Part shown: in pieces, positions 49,260 through 61,538 of the stretch | Layout of the letters: the number at the start of each line of letters is the position of its first letter | Position numbering within the stretch: position 1 is the first letter of the stretch | DNA from: Cynocephalus volans | Taxonomy: Eukaryota; Chordata; Mammalia; Dermoptera; Cynocephalidae | Assembly (NCBI RefSeq): GCF_027409185.1 | Contig: NC_084472.1 | Span: 20,942,524 to 21,006,523, forward strand | Length of the DNA stretch: 64,000 nt | Reading direction: 5' to 3' | The notes under the pieces: model-generated | What the model was told of the DNA's origin: nothing | The model's input: only the letters and a program-made list of their open reading frames with translations | Databases searched by the model: none | Program-made: the position numbers and the translations under genes

Positions 49260-51710
49260 CATGGTTATCTGTCTCCCTAAATAACTTCTTGAGGACAGGG
49301 AATATGCTGCCTTATTTATTACTGTCTTTGCCCTTAACACAAAGTAGGGGCTCAAGCATGTTTGGCATCTGATTGAAAAACGAACTGCAGTTGTTGAACA
49401 AGTTTTATTCTGGCACTAATTCTAAACCATTGTCATTAGGAATTGCTCCAATCCTAAGGCAAGTGTTGTTAAGGCAATTGTCCCGGTCTGAATTCTCTTT
49501 GTGCATTACTTGGTTCCCTCTAACGTACTGATTTCCTCCTGTATCTCATGCTGGTTCTCTCCTCAAACTGATCTAAGCCAGTTCAAGTCCGAATAACTGC
49601 TCTCTTATACCCAGATGGATGTGCAAAAGAGCGTCAGTGTGGACATGAGCAAAGTCTCCATCAGCTGTAGTCATGTAGCTCTAGCTCTTAGCTACTGCAC
49701 AGATCCTTGCAAATGCTAGAACAATCAGTTTCCTTTCTTAAATGCTTGCTCTGTAAGAAACTGCCTGCTTTGCTTGTTTTAATTCTTTCTGCTGCTGTGG
49801 TATGGCTAAAGCGGGGTGACACGTGGTAGGAGGGTTTTGACTGCCAGGACTTTCACTGAAATGAAAGCTACTTCCATGCAAAATTATGAAGTAGTTGCTT
49901 TTTTGAAGGCAAAAGGCTTCCCCCCTCTTTATGACTCAAAGTAGCTTTGTTCTGTGACTACAGTTTATGTAGCCTTGTCAAATGTCTCTCTGACTACCAA
50001 AAAGGCCCCTTCCCATCCGCTATGTTAGTCTAAGATTTGAGCTTTAACCATTTCATGTCAATGACGGTATAGAATATACACTGAGGATAATGGCAGAAAA
50101 TGGCGGGAGGACAGGACTGTGGTGGAGCCGTGGATAGAAAACCCTCCCTCCGTGGGACTACAACAGGGAAGGAAGAATGGCTGACAGCCATGAATGGAAG
50201 GTGATTCTCCTGCTCCAACAGCGGCTACTGGCATGTTCCCTGATGAGAGTTTTGTGACGCCAACTTTGAAGTGGCATTAGCTTGCCAGCTGCAGAGAGCT
50301 CATTCTTCCTGGACTTTGGCTTGCCTGTGGGTCTAGGAGACATCTGAGGAGTGGGTGGTGGGAGAGGCAGGTGCTTTGCTGGAGTAAAGGGATAGTGTTT
50401 AGCTAGGGCTGACCTCATCTCAGGCTAGAATACAAAGCAGCATCCCTTCAAAGACTTAAAACAGTTTAAGAATTGCTTAAATATTCTGGATACGTTCCAG
50501 AAATTTTAGAAAATAAAGATAAGCAAAAGAAGTTCTTATCTTAATGTAACACTATAAAGTATATAAAAATGACATTGGTTTTATCCAAGGTCATAAAAAT
50601 GTTCAAAGTCCAACTCTCGGAGGACCTGTGATGTGAGAGCATGCTGATTCTTTTCTTCTTTTTACCTCGCTCTCTTATCCTTTCCCCTTTGATACAGGAC
50701 AATACGAATATTGAGACAATGGGTCCGACTAGATGGCTTTCAGAGGACAGGTGCAGTTGGCTTGCAGCGTGCCACCCGAAGGGATGACAATTCTGTGAGA
50801 GGTGAGGCCAAGGGGATGCCAGGTCCCCTCCAGATCCAACCCCTGGTGGAAACATGCACTTGCTTTTGTGTGTGTGGAGTAACAGTGACATCCTGTGGCC
50901 AGTTTGGTTGATCTGAGTGGCTCCTTTATAGATAAAGAAGATCGTTTTGTCTGCGCTGAAAGGTGAGCCTGCGTTGGCTCCTGCTTTAGACAATGCACAA
51001 AAGGAAAAGGGAGTGCAGAGTCTGCACGCAGCCCGTCGCAGCGGCTCCTTCTGCCTCAGTGGGGAAAATTCTTGGGACAGAGACGATGTCTGTTTTTATT
51101 GCTCAGTCAATTTAAATGTTACCATTTGAGTGTTGAGTGAACCATAATGATAACCATGAGAACAGTGTGGGGAAAATAGTGACAGGAGAGCGAATCATGT
51201 CACCACTTTTTAAGACATCCCTGTGGATTAATGCAGAATGTAATCTGTTACTTAAAAATGCCCAAGTTGCTTGCCATTCAGTGTTTTTTCTTTCTTTTTA
51301 TTTACAGTTTTGGATGGAATAACTTTATTTTGACCTTGCTTAAAACAGAGGCGAGAAGGTCTGGGTTAGAAAACAATTCTCTTTGTAAGTTATTCTAACA
51401 TTCTTACATAATCTTACTTGGCTTGCCTGTGCTCATCCCAGGCCTGGGAGTTTTGTGATTCCAGATCTTAAATGTGTAACCTCCTCAGTGTTAACTGGAG
51501 GTGCAACCCTGCTGGCAGCTGGCTTGGGCGAGATGAATGAACTCAGGCCCATTCTCCATGGGGATGCCCAGCACCATCCCCAAATCCTGCTGTTTTTATC
51601 AAAAAGATGCCATTGCCCTGAGACACCCCTCAACCTTGGTTCTTTCCTAGGTGTCCCAGGATCACTGCTCAGGGAACAAATGCAAAGTCAGCTTGGAAGT
51701 TAAGAGTTTA
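49260..51710. other. Intergenic
   Basis: About 2.4 kb without a recognised gene or repeat. The longest ORF (50541-50993, minus, 150 codons) shows no domain and is probably chance. Confidence 0.4.
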
Positions 51711-51714
51711 TGCT

Positions 51715-51885
51715 CAGGATTACACAGACCTGGTTCCAGTTCCAGCTCACGACATGCCAACCTTGTGACCCTGGGCAAATTCCTTAACTGCTTGGAGTTT
51801 CACTTTTCTTAAGTGCAGGAAGGGGTTAATAAGCAGTCCTCCCTTCTTGTGGTGTTGGGATGAATTCTGAACACATGCGATTATG
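51715..51885 (+). repeat. MIR SINE remnant
   Basis: 'agacctggttccagttccagctc', 'ccttgtgaccctgggcaaattccttaactgcttgg' and 'gaaggggttaataagcagtcctccc' are a sense MIR. Confidence 0.85.
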
Positions 51886-52083
51886 CAGGGTGATCACCCG
51901 GGACACAGTTAGAACTCACGCAGGTGAGCAGCTGCTGTTGTCGCTGTTACAGACATGCTTGTGCCCGGGGCTGAAGGCAATTTGGTAGGAGGGCTCTCTG
52001 TCCCCACTTCGTAAGAATCGACAATAAAATCTCCATAGCTGTCTATTGAGGCAGGTTTGGGTTGAGGGTAGGAGAGAAGCCAG

Positions 52084-52116
<33 letters not shown>
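52084..52116. repeat. (TG)n microsatellite
   Basis: About 14 TG units. Confidence 0.95.
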
Positions 52117-52119
52117 CAT

Positions 52120-53595
52120 TGACCCATTCTTGCTGAATGTAAAGGCTGCTCAGAGGTGATCTGCAACACTTAAGATAGGAAAAGAAGAAATAAAAGAGAG
52201 AAGGAACAGGAGGGAGGTAGCCAGGAAAATGCCAATAAAGAAAGGAAATGTAGGGGATTAGTGAAAAGTATGACTTTCAACACTGAGTATTCTCCCTGGC
52301 CATTTTAAAGTTCTCCAAAATCATGATAACTTAATTTCTGTGTCAATAAGGGTTTCACATACAGCAGACAAAAAGGACAAAGCAAAGATTCCTCTCACAG
52401 GGCAAAAATCTTACATTGTTAGTACTTAGGTGTCTTACGTGAGAGCATTAAAGGGATGGCTTGTGGCTGTCTGAAGAGCCTTCTAGCTGATCAGCCAGTT
52501 GTGTGGAAAGAATGTTTCCTGGGCTTCTCCCTTTCTCCTCCTCTCCCTCCCTTTCCCTCTATCTTTTTTAGTGTCTCCCAATTTTTGGGATGACTCTTGG
52601 CCTGCACAGATGGTGTTTACTGACTTTGTCTCAAAACCTTTTGCCTTCCAACTTTGTCGCAAGTTCCTTTCTGCCTTACAGCAGCCACCCTGTGTTACAA
52701 GTTTCACTCTCTACTTGAGCTAAGTGACAGATGGATTTCCTGCGTCCTGGCTTCAAAATTTTGTTTGAAGATAGGTTCATTTAGGTGTCAGTTAATGTTA
52801 TAGGAAAAATGGTGTCATAGTATCTGTTAGAGACATAGAGTATAAAGTTACTACACTTGCGATCACTAAGAAAAAAACTGAGAGTTGAAATCCTTAGAAG
52901 GTATTTGAGAGGCGTCTTGGCTTGAAGACTTGACTGTGGTGACTTGGGAAAGCAGAGACATAAAGCAAACCAAGTTTTTTACTTGCTTGGATGGAGGTTT
53001 GTTTATCCTGATCATGAAAAGTCTGAGCGAGTAATTCCAGTAATTTTGACTACCCCTCCGTGTTCCTCTGCATTTGGGCAGGGAAGATATTAAAATGGGC
53101 CAGTTTGCTCATATGACATGTGCAGGACACAGATTTCTTTTGGGAAACAAATGCTTGAAGTTTCTGATTATGCAAATAACAAAGCTAATTACACTTCAAA
53201 TTATTTGTAAAAACATGATAAACAGCTTTATACACTAATATTTATACTTTTAGGAATGTGGCTCAGAAGAGTGAATGTAGTTCCAGGGAGTGCTTCGTGT
53301 GATCAGTTAATGCCCATATGGAAGGCTCCGGGGCAGCCCACGGAAGGTGCTAGCACATTCCAGTTGGCACCTTTCCTCCATATCCTGCCTCCCACTCTCT
53401 TCTTTCCCTCCTCACCCCCGCACTGCTGTCTCCCCAGTTTAACACAAAGAGAGAGGGCTGGAGAGGCACTGATGTGCGGGTGGCCCTTCTGACTTTCCAT
53501 TCCCTCCTTCTTGCGTCTCTGCCTCTTCAAAGATGACATTAAAGGGAATGAAAGTATTTCTCTTTCATATTAAGCCCAAATACATAGTGTTCTAA
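52120..53595. other. Intergenic
   Basis: Nothing recognised beyond short chance ORFs. Confidence 0.4.
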
Positions 53596-53599
53596 CTTG

Positions 53600-54105
53600 T
53601 CTCCTGAGTATCAGTAGGGACGCTTTTGGTTCCAAGGGACAGAAACCCCAATTCCCACTGGGTTAAATAACAAATGAAACTTTTTTACTCCCGTAATTGC
53701 ACAGTCCATAAATAGGGTGTCTTCAATGGTCCAATAGTGTAAACCAGGACCAGTCTATTTTTTGGGTCTGCTCCACCTTCTATGTTGTCAGTTGCATCTG
53801 AAGACTAGCTCCCCCATGGTGACAAAAATGGCTGCCAGTGCCATGCAGCTATGTAACTCCTTATCCATGGAGAGAGAAGAGAGGGAACTCAACTAAGCTT
53901 TCTTTATTTCTTTTTTTTGGGGGGTGGCGGGGAAGGGGTGGTGGTGTCAACACCATGGAAATAAACCCAGGCATCTTTCTGACTGAATAAACCTAGACCC
54001 TGTACCTGAACTAATTTCCGAATTGCTGTGCCAAGGGGATGTCAGGTGCTAACTGGCTTGTGCCAATAGGACCTGCTCCTGGAGCTGGGGGAGCATGGAT
54101 GTGGT
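53600..54105. repeat. Old unclassified interspersed repeat
   Basis: 'gcttttggttccaagggacagaaaccccaattcccactggg', 'ccatggtgacaaaaatggctgcc' and 'ccaataggacctgctcctggagctggggg' follow an order I recall from a mammalian repeat, but I cannot name the family. A G-rich insertion at about 53910-53990 might be a decayed SINE. Confidence 0.4.
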
Positions 54106-54764
54106 GGCTCTAATGACACTCTGCTTTTCAACCAGGAAGAGGTGCCCACTACCCCTTCTAATTCTTTTTTTTAAAAATAAACTTTGTTTCATCTGCATCA
54201 TCAAGTGTGAGTTCCCAGTTGTCTGTAATGTACACAGTATTAAGATTGTATTATCTTTTATGAAATCAGTAACCTGTATCGTTGGTTATTTGAATTGCAC
54301 CCATAAAGTCTCCACAGTGCATTCAGGGCAGATCTGTGCCTGACACCTTTGGTGCTGTCTGTGGCTAAGGTCTCAGGAACATTTATTTATTTTATTTTTT
54401 ATTAATATTATTATTATTTTTATATTCCATGATGCTGTTGTGGAGCAGTTGGAAGGGAGGGGGAGATGGAAGGCCTCAGTAATTTAGTGGAGGATTGAAG
54501 ATAGTGCTTTGCTTGGTCACCTAGCTGGGTAACTTCTTCCTGGAACAGAATTGACAACCTGGGAGTGAAGCTTATTAGAGCCTGTTAGGTGGAGAAAGCC
54601 ACAGATGCCAGGTGTGGGAAGCTTGAGCTAAGTTAATTCATTCTATTCTGGGGTATCTGCTTGAGATCTGGACCACGGCAGAGCAAAGCTGCCTCTTTAG
54701 ACAGTGTGTTTCTCCAGCTTGAACTGGAGAGTTCATCAGACCTCTCCCTCTTTTCCCTTCCATT

Positions 54765-54786
54765 ACTTTTTTTTTTTTTTTTTTTA
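54765..54786. repeat. Poly-T run
   Basis: More than 20 T residues ending in ACAGG; likely a SINE or retrocopy tail, origin not seen. Confidence 0.8.
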
Positions 54787-54964
54787 CAGGAGAAAAGAGA
54801 AGGAAATCAATCCACTAGCATGTCTACAGTCTAACAGATTTGGTTATGGAACTTGCAAGAGAACCAGAGACTGCATTTACTTGCTGCTAGGAAGAACAGA
54901 GAATGAGAATTCTAGGGCCAAACCAAAAATAACATACAAATTCTCATTCTCAGATTAATGACAC

Positions 54965-55337
54965 TGAAAGAAAGTGAGCTGAGATGCTGGGTACCGGTCA
55001 AGCTTTATTAAAGGAAAAGAATCTACTCACAGTGGATGGCAGCCCAGGGCTGCTCTCAAAATGGAGCACAGCACCTGGCTCAGGGGGTGGTAGAGCTTAT
55101 ATAGGGCGCCAAGGGTTGACTGATACAATCGAGGAGGGGCATTATGCTAATGAGGAAGCTATGTGACCAGGGTGGAGAACTGTGCCCCTGCAGAAGCAAA
55201 AGAGTTTCTGTTTAAGTCACGAGGCTTCCCATAAAGGGAAGTGGGGAGGGGTTTGCTGCTAAAGTGGAAGACAAGGCTGGTGGCTATTTTGTGCTAATTG
55301 TGTGCAAGATGGTGCTGGTCATGTCCAAAATCCATCA
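54965..55337 (-). repeat. ERV-B 3' LTR
   Basis: Minus strand TGATGGATTTTGGACATG...CTTTCA. Poly(A) signal AATAAA at 55004-55009 and TATA-like box at 55096-55105. Contains a segment (about 55045-55090) absent from the 5' LTR. Confidence 0.95.
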
Positions 55338-55483
55338 TTGCCACGTTTTAAGTATAAGGAGAAGGGAAAAAGGTGTGAAGGTCTCATTCTTCTGCAGCTA
55401 CTTCCTGCTAGAGATGGGTGAAGATATGAAAAGATAAAGGTTTATGTTGATAAGTAAAACAATTAGGTGGCAGAGTATTGGTT

Positions 55484-56960
55484 TCATGTGGGGAGGCTGT
55501 ATTCTTCTGGGGAAGGGTCACTGATTCTGAGGGGCAGATATCCTTCTCGTAGGAACAATTCGGCAACCTTTTGGTTGGTGAAAACCTGCATGCATTCCTG
55601 CAAGAAATTAGAGAAACACCAAAAGAGACAGGGACCAAAAAGTAGGATGAGTCCCAGCACAGTTAGGGGTCCTAGTAGGGGCATAAGCCAGGGTATCCAA
55701 GGGTTCAGTGACTGGGGCCACCCTCAGGTGTGTTTGTGTTTTGTAACCCTTTGAGTCTGCGATCAATGCTTGCCTTTACATGGTTTAAGTTGTTTTGGAT
55801 CACCCTGGACTCATTTACGTAATAACAGTATTCCTCCCCCAAGAAGAGGCAGGTGCCTCCCTTCTCAGCTGTAAGGAGGTAAAGGGCCTGACAGTTCTGT
55901 AAAGTGACTGTCACAAGTGAGGTGACCTGTTACTGGAGGGAGGAGATGCTATCTATATGTAGTTCTTTTGAGAGTTTTTGATAGAATTGAGAGACAGTAG
56001 CAGGGCCCACTATGCCAGTCCCAGTTGCAGGAAGGATCCCTGCCCCAATTAAAAAGGTACAATTAGTGCCCTATGGGAGTGGGGGGAGGGCACTTCCTGA
56101 GGCAGGGGGCGAAGTTAGTCCTGGTCCTGTCTCCATCCATCCATCTGTCTGGACGGTGATGTTGGATGAGCCAAATGAATATACAAGAAATTGTGTTAGG
56201 GAGCAGGCAATGGGATAATGCAGTTTTACAAAGGAAATATATTTCGGTTTTAGGGCATGGATGAGGAGGGGGTAAGTGAGTGGTAGTGTTTGGTGGTGTT
56301 AGTAAGACAGAGTGTGGGCAGACCCCATACAACGCTGACAATCCCCACTGAAGTGATATTAGAGGAAAGTGAGGAGACGTTTGTGTAAACATTGTGGGCT
56401 GCATCAACAAGGAGGGGGGTGACCACAAAAAGTTCTTTGTGAAGTGGGGGACAGATGAGTCACTCAGGGACCAGTCTGATTCACTGAAGACTGCATCATC
56501 CCTGTGGACCTGGAAACTCCATGTTCCAGGTAAGGGGGAACATTGAAATAGGAGGAAAAACATGGGAAGAATGCAAAGGGTTAGGGAGCCAAAAAAATTT
56601 AAAGGGCACATTTTCACAATGACATTGCTAAGAAGCATCCTACCGATAGGAGGTAAAGGAGTGCTAGGAGGAATCTTCCTATAATGTTACACTCCTTTGG
56701 GGCAGCACTGGCCAATCCTGTAGCAAGTACTAGAATAGATAGTATAATAAAGATTAGGGACATTAGGTGGCATATACTTATCATGTCCCACGATGGCAAA
56801 CCTGTGATAGCAGGTCAGGACCAGTCTTGGAGTAGCTCTTGTGCGAAGGACTACAAGAGTGAGAGGATAATCGCCAGGGAAAAGATCATCCTTTTTCTGG
56901 GATTTGGGGAAGAGTGGAGGTCCTGGAGATTTTCAGTTTTGTGGGTCCTAAAATGGATGA
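55484..56960 (-). pseudogene. env: ERV-B env remnant
   Basis: Envelope glycoprotein, normally cleaved into surface and transmembrane subunits. Pieces in order on the minus strand: a leader-like hydrophobic stretch (56614-56799, with FIILSILVLATGLASA); a surface-subunit part, 191 codons open (56063-56638); a Gly/Ala-rich hydrophobic stretch with the remains of the fusion peptide (about 55990-56060); and a transmembrane-subunit ectodomain (55705-55914). That last piece includes LLTAEKGGTCLFLGEEYCYY, in which the first cysteine of the usual CX6CC pair is tyrosine. A membrane span lies at 55484-55684 (LLGPLTVLGLILLFGPCLF). Stops and shifts separate the pieces, so no full-length protein can be made. 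Confidence 0.9.
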
Positions 56961-57059
56961 AGTGTGAAGAGATGTTGGGTTGGGGGTTTGAGCAGAGGGA
57001 CCCCTCTGGCTTGGTGTTGACAGATTTTTTGCGTAAAGTCTCAGGTGCTAGTTTTACCA

Positions 57060-57385
57060 AGGATAAGTGATACCAAGGGGTATTTCCTGGTACTTTCACT
57101 GCTGTGGGGGTGGGGAGAAGGACTATATAAGGCCCTTCCCAACATGGTGAGAGTGGCTTTGGGATTCAGGTTTTAATATACGCTTGCTGTTCTGGGCTCA
57201 GTTTTAAATCTGAAGGGGTTGTGGGAAAGCACGAGGTAATAGAAGGTTGGCTGTTCCCTAAGAGCAAAAGAGTAGTAAGTAGGGAGATACTGGCCTAAAG
57301 GCGATGAGCTGGAAGGGAGAGGTGTGAGATTGAAGGGTCTACCATACATAGGCTCAAAAGGGCTGAGGCCAGAGGGTTTGCGGGG
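57060..57385 (-). pseudogene. pol: ERV-B integrase C-terminal remnant
   Basis: Readable motifs are PSGLSPFEPMYGR near 57340-57382 and, at the far end, a WEGPY-type DNA-binding motif leading to VPGNTPWYHLSLVKLAP (about 57061-57130). The zinc-binding domain and most of the DDE core are missing; the sequence joins RNase H to this tail near 57385-57395, an internal deletion of several hundred bases. Confidence 0.8.
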
Positions 57386-57389
57386 GGCA

Positions 57390-57700
57390 GCTCACAGACG
57401 AGTGAGTGCTAGAGGGAGAAGTTGGGTCCAAGGGAGGTGAAGTTCCATGGACAGCTTGGTAGGTGTGTTAGATTTACTATGGCATAACCCGCATGGGGGG
57501 CGGGTGTGGAGGTGACGATCCCATCTATGAACCATGTATGTTGGGGCCACGTAATGGGATGTGGGGAGATGTGTGGAAAGGGATTGAGAAAGAGGTCTAA
57601 AGCCTCCATGCAATTGTGTTCTAAGGGTCATGAGTGTTTTGGGATGAGAGTGGCTGGATTTAAGGGAGGGCAAGGTTTAAAGGAGAACTGGGAATTTTCA
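57390..57700 (-). pseudogene. pol: ERV-B RNase H remnant
   Basis: WFIDG (57520-57534, minus) carries the first catalytic aspartate of retroviral RNase H, followed by a TSTPAPHAGYAIVN stretch. The two overlapping frames across 57392-57673 indicate a frameshift. Confidence 0.8.
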
Positions 57701-57898
57701 ACGAAGATAAGGTGCATAAGTTGTAGGTGGGAAGGGGAGAGAATTGACATGGCCTTATGGCTGAGAAGGTCTTGAAGATGATGGGGGTAACAAATAAACT
57801 GTTTGCTGTCCAAATGTTAGTTTACAGCTTTCTTGTGTTAAAAGGGTGGCTGCTGCCAAGGCCCGTAAAACAGGGGGCACTTCCCCGGACTGTGATGT

Positions 57899-58788
57899 CT
57901 AGTAGTTTAGAGAGGTATGTAACTGGGGAGAAAATATGTCCTTTTCTTCTTGAGAAAATATCAACCACCAGTCCTTGGGTTTAGTGACATATAGGATAAA
58001 AGGATGAGATAAGTTCGGGAGGGATAGAGCTGGGGCTGTGAGGAGAGCAGCTTTTAATCGCTGGAAGGGAGAATGAATGGGCTTTGTGGGATCTAAAGGA
58101 ATGGCAGGGTCCCCTTTGGCTGCCTCATAAAGTGGTTTTGCTAGCATGCTAAAGTTGGGGATCCACATGCAGAGATATCCTGTAAACCCTGGGAAAGAGA
58201 GAATTTCACTCTTTGTGATGTGAGTTGGTAATTCAGAAATTAAATTTTTGTGACCCACTGTTATTTCTCTGTTGTTGGGGGCGAGGTGGACTCCCAAGTA
58301 GGTGACTGAAGGGGAAGAAGTTTGGGCCTTGCTGGGGGACACTCGATATCCCCAGGAGGCCAGGAAATTAAGGAGAGCAACAGTGTGGGCCTGTGAATCC
58401 TCAGCTACAAAGGAGGAGGTCATCCACATATTGTATTAACGTGCTAGAGGTTGGAGGAAGTTCAGATAAGTCTTGAGCTAAGGCCTGGCTGAAAAAGTGG
58501 CTGAACCCCTTGAGTTAGTACTGTCCAGGTGAGTTGTTGGGAATGATGCATATCAGGATCAGTTCCAGGTGAAGGTGAACAGGTTTTGAAAGGAGGGGTG
58601 TAAGGGGATAGAAAAAAAGGCATCTTTGAGGTCAAGTACAGAGAAGAAACCGGCTGTTGGGATTGTGGATAGAAGAGTATGGGGTTAGAAATGATTGAGG
58701 TTATGGGTAAAACGGCCTCATTAATGGCCCTGAGGTCTTGAACTAAATGGTATGAGCCATTAGGCTTTATAACCGGGAGGATGGGCAT
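57899..58788 (-). pseudogene. pol: ERV-B reverse transcriptase remnant
   Basis: RNA-dependent DNA polymerase. The N-terminal piece (58462-58788) contains KPNGSYHLVQDLRAINEAV and, later, QLTWTVLTQGVQPLF. The catalytic YVDD is intact at 58419-58430, but a frameshift puts the next segment (57899-58429, 176 codons) in another frame. That segment continues through LNFLASWGYRVSPSKAQ and VTYLGVHLAP (thumb and connection). No functional enzyme. Confidence 0.92.
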
Positions 58789-58789
58789 A

Positions 58790-59400
58790 TTTCAAGGTGA
58801 ACGGGTGGGTCGTAGAAGATGAGAAGAAAGGAGTTTCTTTATAAGGTGCTGTAACCCCTATTAGATGTTCATTAGCGATGTAGTATTGTGGGAAATTAGG
58901 AAAAGAAGAAGGATTCCGCAGCCTCAGAAACATGAGAGGGTGATGAGTAGTGATGGAAGGTGAGGAGGTGTCCCATACTATAGGATTAACTTTGTCAGGG
59001 GGAAAGGGGAGGGTAGAGGTTTCAGGGCTCAGGTCTGGGGTGGCCTGTAACAGGAGTATTGTAGCTGGAGTTAAAGTGTTTAAGGTAAGGGTAGCTTTGA
59101 ATTTGAAAAGAGTGTCCCATCCCAGTAAGGGGGTTGGGCATTGAGGCATTATTAAAAATTTGTGTGTGAATTGGGTGTGATATAAGTGCATGAAATGGCT
59201 TAAGTGATCCATGGGTGGTATTCTGATCCTGTGAGCCCTACTATTGTGATAGAGGACAGGGGCTGTTGGTCCTGTATATTCAGGAAGGGTAGACTAAGTG
59301 GCCCCTGTATCAATGACAAAAGAGATTGGCTTACCTGCTATGAGGTGAGTTACCCTGGGCTCGAGGGTGGTGATCTCTATGGGGGCCTTGGGCCCTGGGC
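58790..59400 (-). pseudogene. pro: ERV-B protease remnant
   Basis: Retropepsin active site DTGA at 59300-59311, preceded by GKPISFVI. An in-frame TAG two codons downstream (59294-59296) ends translation. The downstream part (58760-59212) is open for 150 codons and includes LLGWDTLFKFKATLTL and LPFPPDKVNPIVWD, the protease/RT linker. Confidence 0.88.
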
Positions 59401-59404
59401 ATCA

Positions 59405-60783
59405 TCAGTCCTCCTCCTGGGCAAAGCCAGACAGCTCAAGTACGGATGGCTGTGAAGCCAAAGTCTGTGTGTTGGGGACTGGGCCACTCCCTCTCTGGTG
59501 AGTGGAACAGTCAATCCCCCAGTGCTTTGGCTGTTTGCAGTGAGGACAGGACCTAGGTGGAAGCTTGGGGTTACAACAGGCCCATGCCCAGTGGCTTGGT
59601 TGACTGCAAGTGTGCATTTGAAGCAGTTCTCGGGTGGCTTGCCTCTAGAGACAGCTGGCTTTGGAGTGTGTGAACCATGGACGGCATTAGCCAGGAGCTG
59701 GTATTTGGCCTGATCTCTTTTAAAATGATCCTTCTTTTATCCTCCTCCTCTCTATTGTTAATGAAATGAGAGTGTAAGAGGGCCATGCCTTCAGGGGAGT
59801 TTCGGTCTATACATGTGTATTTATGGAAAGCCTCAGAGAGGTGGGTTAGGAACTTGCTGGGATTTTCAATGGATCTCTGTGTGATCTCTCTAAGCTTGTT
59901 ATAATTGACTGACTTGTGAGTAGCCTTTTGGAGGCCATAAATCAAGTGTGTGATCAAGTTATCATGGAAATCCCGATCCCCGTGTCCAGCCTGGTAGTCT
60001 CAGTTTGGGTCCATGCAAGGAATGACAATGGCTCCTACAGGCCACCTATTATTTTGAGCATGTACCTCATCTGCCTGTTGTTGGGCCACTATCCAGACCT
60101 GTTCCTTCAGGGAATGGATATGTATCTGGGTCAGACTGGAAGGATTCCAGTTGTTTTTCGATTTGGGGAAGGTCTGAAAGAGAAAAGGGGACATGAACTC
60201 AGACAGTTTCCTCTGTCCCAGCTTCTTCATAGAGGGGGATGTAAAGGAGCTGGGGCTGAGGTGGGGTTGTTACCTGACTAAGGGGGAGGAGAGGGGTTGG
60301 GTGGCTGTGGGCAAACATCTCGAGACCAGATGGGGGACGAGAAGAAAAAGGTGAAGGCTGATGGATCAGAAGATTGATTCGAGTCCAGAAGGGGAGGTCG
60401 GGCATGAGCTAGGAGAATTTGAGACGTAGGACAGTTTTGACAGAGAGAGAAGGACCAGATCAGAGACAGAAGGAGGCTTGAACATAAGAAATCTCTCCAA
60501 CTTTTGCTGTTTCAGTGACAATAGCTGGCTAGGTCTCTGAGAATATCTAAATCGAGAATGCCATCTTGTGGCCACTGGGATCCATTGTAGTGAGGCATTT
60601 TAATTTTAATGTCTCCCTGGAGGTTGAGAGATTGGCCAGGAGACAGCCTGGAGGTGTAGAGTGCAGAGTACAGTAGAAAATGAGACATTTAGGTTTAATG
60701 TCTCCCTGGAGGCCAAGGGGTAAATTGGCCAAGAGACAGCCCAAAGGCATAGAGTGTGGAGGTTTGGATTGTGAGGATCCCAT
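59405..60783 (-). pseudogene. gag: ERV-B gag remnant
   Basis: Start codon at 60781-60783; the Gag begins MGSSQSK, with Gly2 suitable for myristoylation. The matrix region contains a tandem duplication (see findings). A Pro/Ser-rich linker (60200-60575) follows, then capsid pieces at 60000-60230 and 59571-59957, with FLTHLSEAFHKYTCIDRNSP in the C-terminal domain. Nucleocapsid has one intact zinc knuckle (CPHCKQPKHWGIDC) within 59405-59617. An upstream knuckle is split by a frameshift near 59600-59630. Confidence 0.9.
60601..60780 (-). repeat. Tandem duplication in ERV-B matrix
   Basis: 'gtctccctgg' begins two similar blocks, at 60611 and 60700, about 90 bp apart. Both encode a CLLANL...K(P/L)KCL pattern. 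The blocks differ by substitutions and small indels. Confidence 0.75.
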
Positions 60784-61165
60784 GTAGAAGGTGAGAAAGG
60801 AAACGGGCAGTCCTGATAGAAGAAGGGAGCCAACAAAGAGTATCCTCTTTGCTGTCCACCTTCTTTTTGAGAGAAAAGCCACGACCAGCTAATGAAGCAT
60901 CCTCCAATAGCTGGGGAGCATGAGAGGAGTTCCCTCAGCCAGCCACCTGGGCTTTAAGAATGAGAGAGAGAGTGAGTCCGGGGAACCCAAGGCAAGAGAG
61001 GACTGACCCACTGACTCACCTTGAATTGAGGCCGATGTTGATGTGTTGGTCTCAAATGGCAAAAGGAGAAAGTCCCAGATGTACCTGGTTCAGCAAGTCT
61101 GGGAAGGGTGGCCGAGGGCCAATCGACCCAGGTGGGGATCATCCAACAATGTTGGCCAAAACCCT

Positions 61166-61183
61166 TCCTGGGTTTAGGCACCA
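61166..61183 (-). other. ERV-B primer binding site (tRNA-Phe type)
   Basis: Minus strand TGGTGCCTAAACCCAGGA, three bases after the LTR end. It matches the complement of the tRNA-Phe 3' end at 16 of 18 positions. Confidence 0.9.
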
Positions 61184-61186
61184 AAA

Positions 61187-61533
61187 TGAAAGAAAGTGAG
61201 CCGAGATGCTGGGTACCAATCAAGCTTTATTAGAGGAATAGAATCTACTGGGGTGCACTCAAAGTGGAGGGCAACCCAGGGGTGAGAGAGCTTATATAGG
61301 GAGCCAAGGCCTGGCTGATACAATCAAGGAGGGGCATTATGCTAATGAAGAAGCTATGTGACCAGGGTGGAGAACTGCGCCCTTGTAGAAGCAAAAGGGT
61401 TTCTGTTTAAGTCATGAGGCTTCTCATAAAGGGAAGTGGGGAGGGGTTTGGTGCTGGAGTGGAAGACAAGGCCTGAGGCTATTTTGTGGCTTATATTGTG
61501 CACAATGGCACCAGTCATGTCCAAAATCCATCA
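61187..61533 (-). repeat. ERV-B 5' LTR
   Basis: Minus strand TGATGGATTTTGGACATG...CTTTCA. TATA-like box TATATAAG at about 61291-61298 and AATAAA at 61226-61231. Colinear with the 3' LTR. Confidence 0.95.
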
Positions 61534-61538
61534 GAGAC

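Larger units (their letters stand above)
54960..61538 (-). mobile_element. ERV-B: endogenous class I (ERV-F-like) provirus
   Basis: Two LTRs (373 and 347 bp) on the minus strand flank gag, pro, RT, RNase H, an integrase tail and env, in that order. Flanks GACAC (54960-54964) and GAGAC (61534-61538) agree at 4 of 5 bases, as a decayed target duplication. The primer site is tRNA-Phe type, as in the HERV-F group. Every gene has stops or frameshifts. LTR divergence is around 10% by eye, with several indels. Confidence 0.93.
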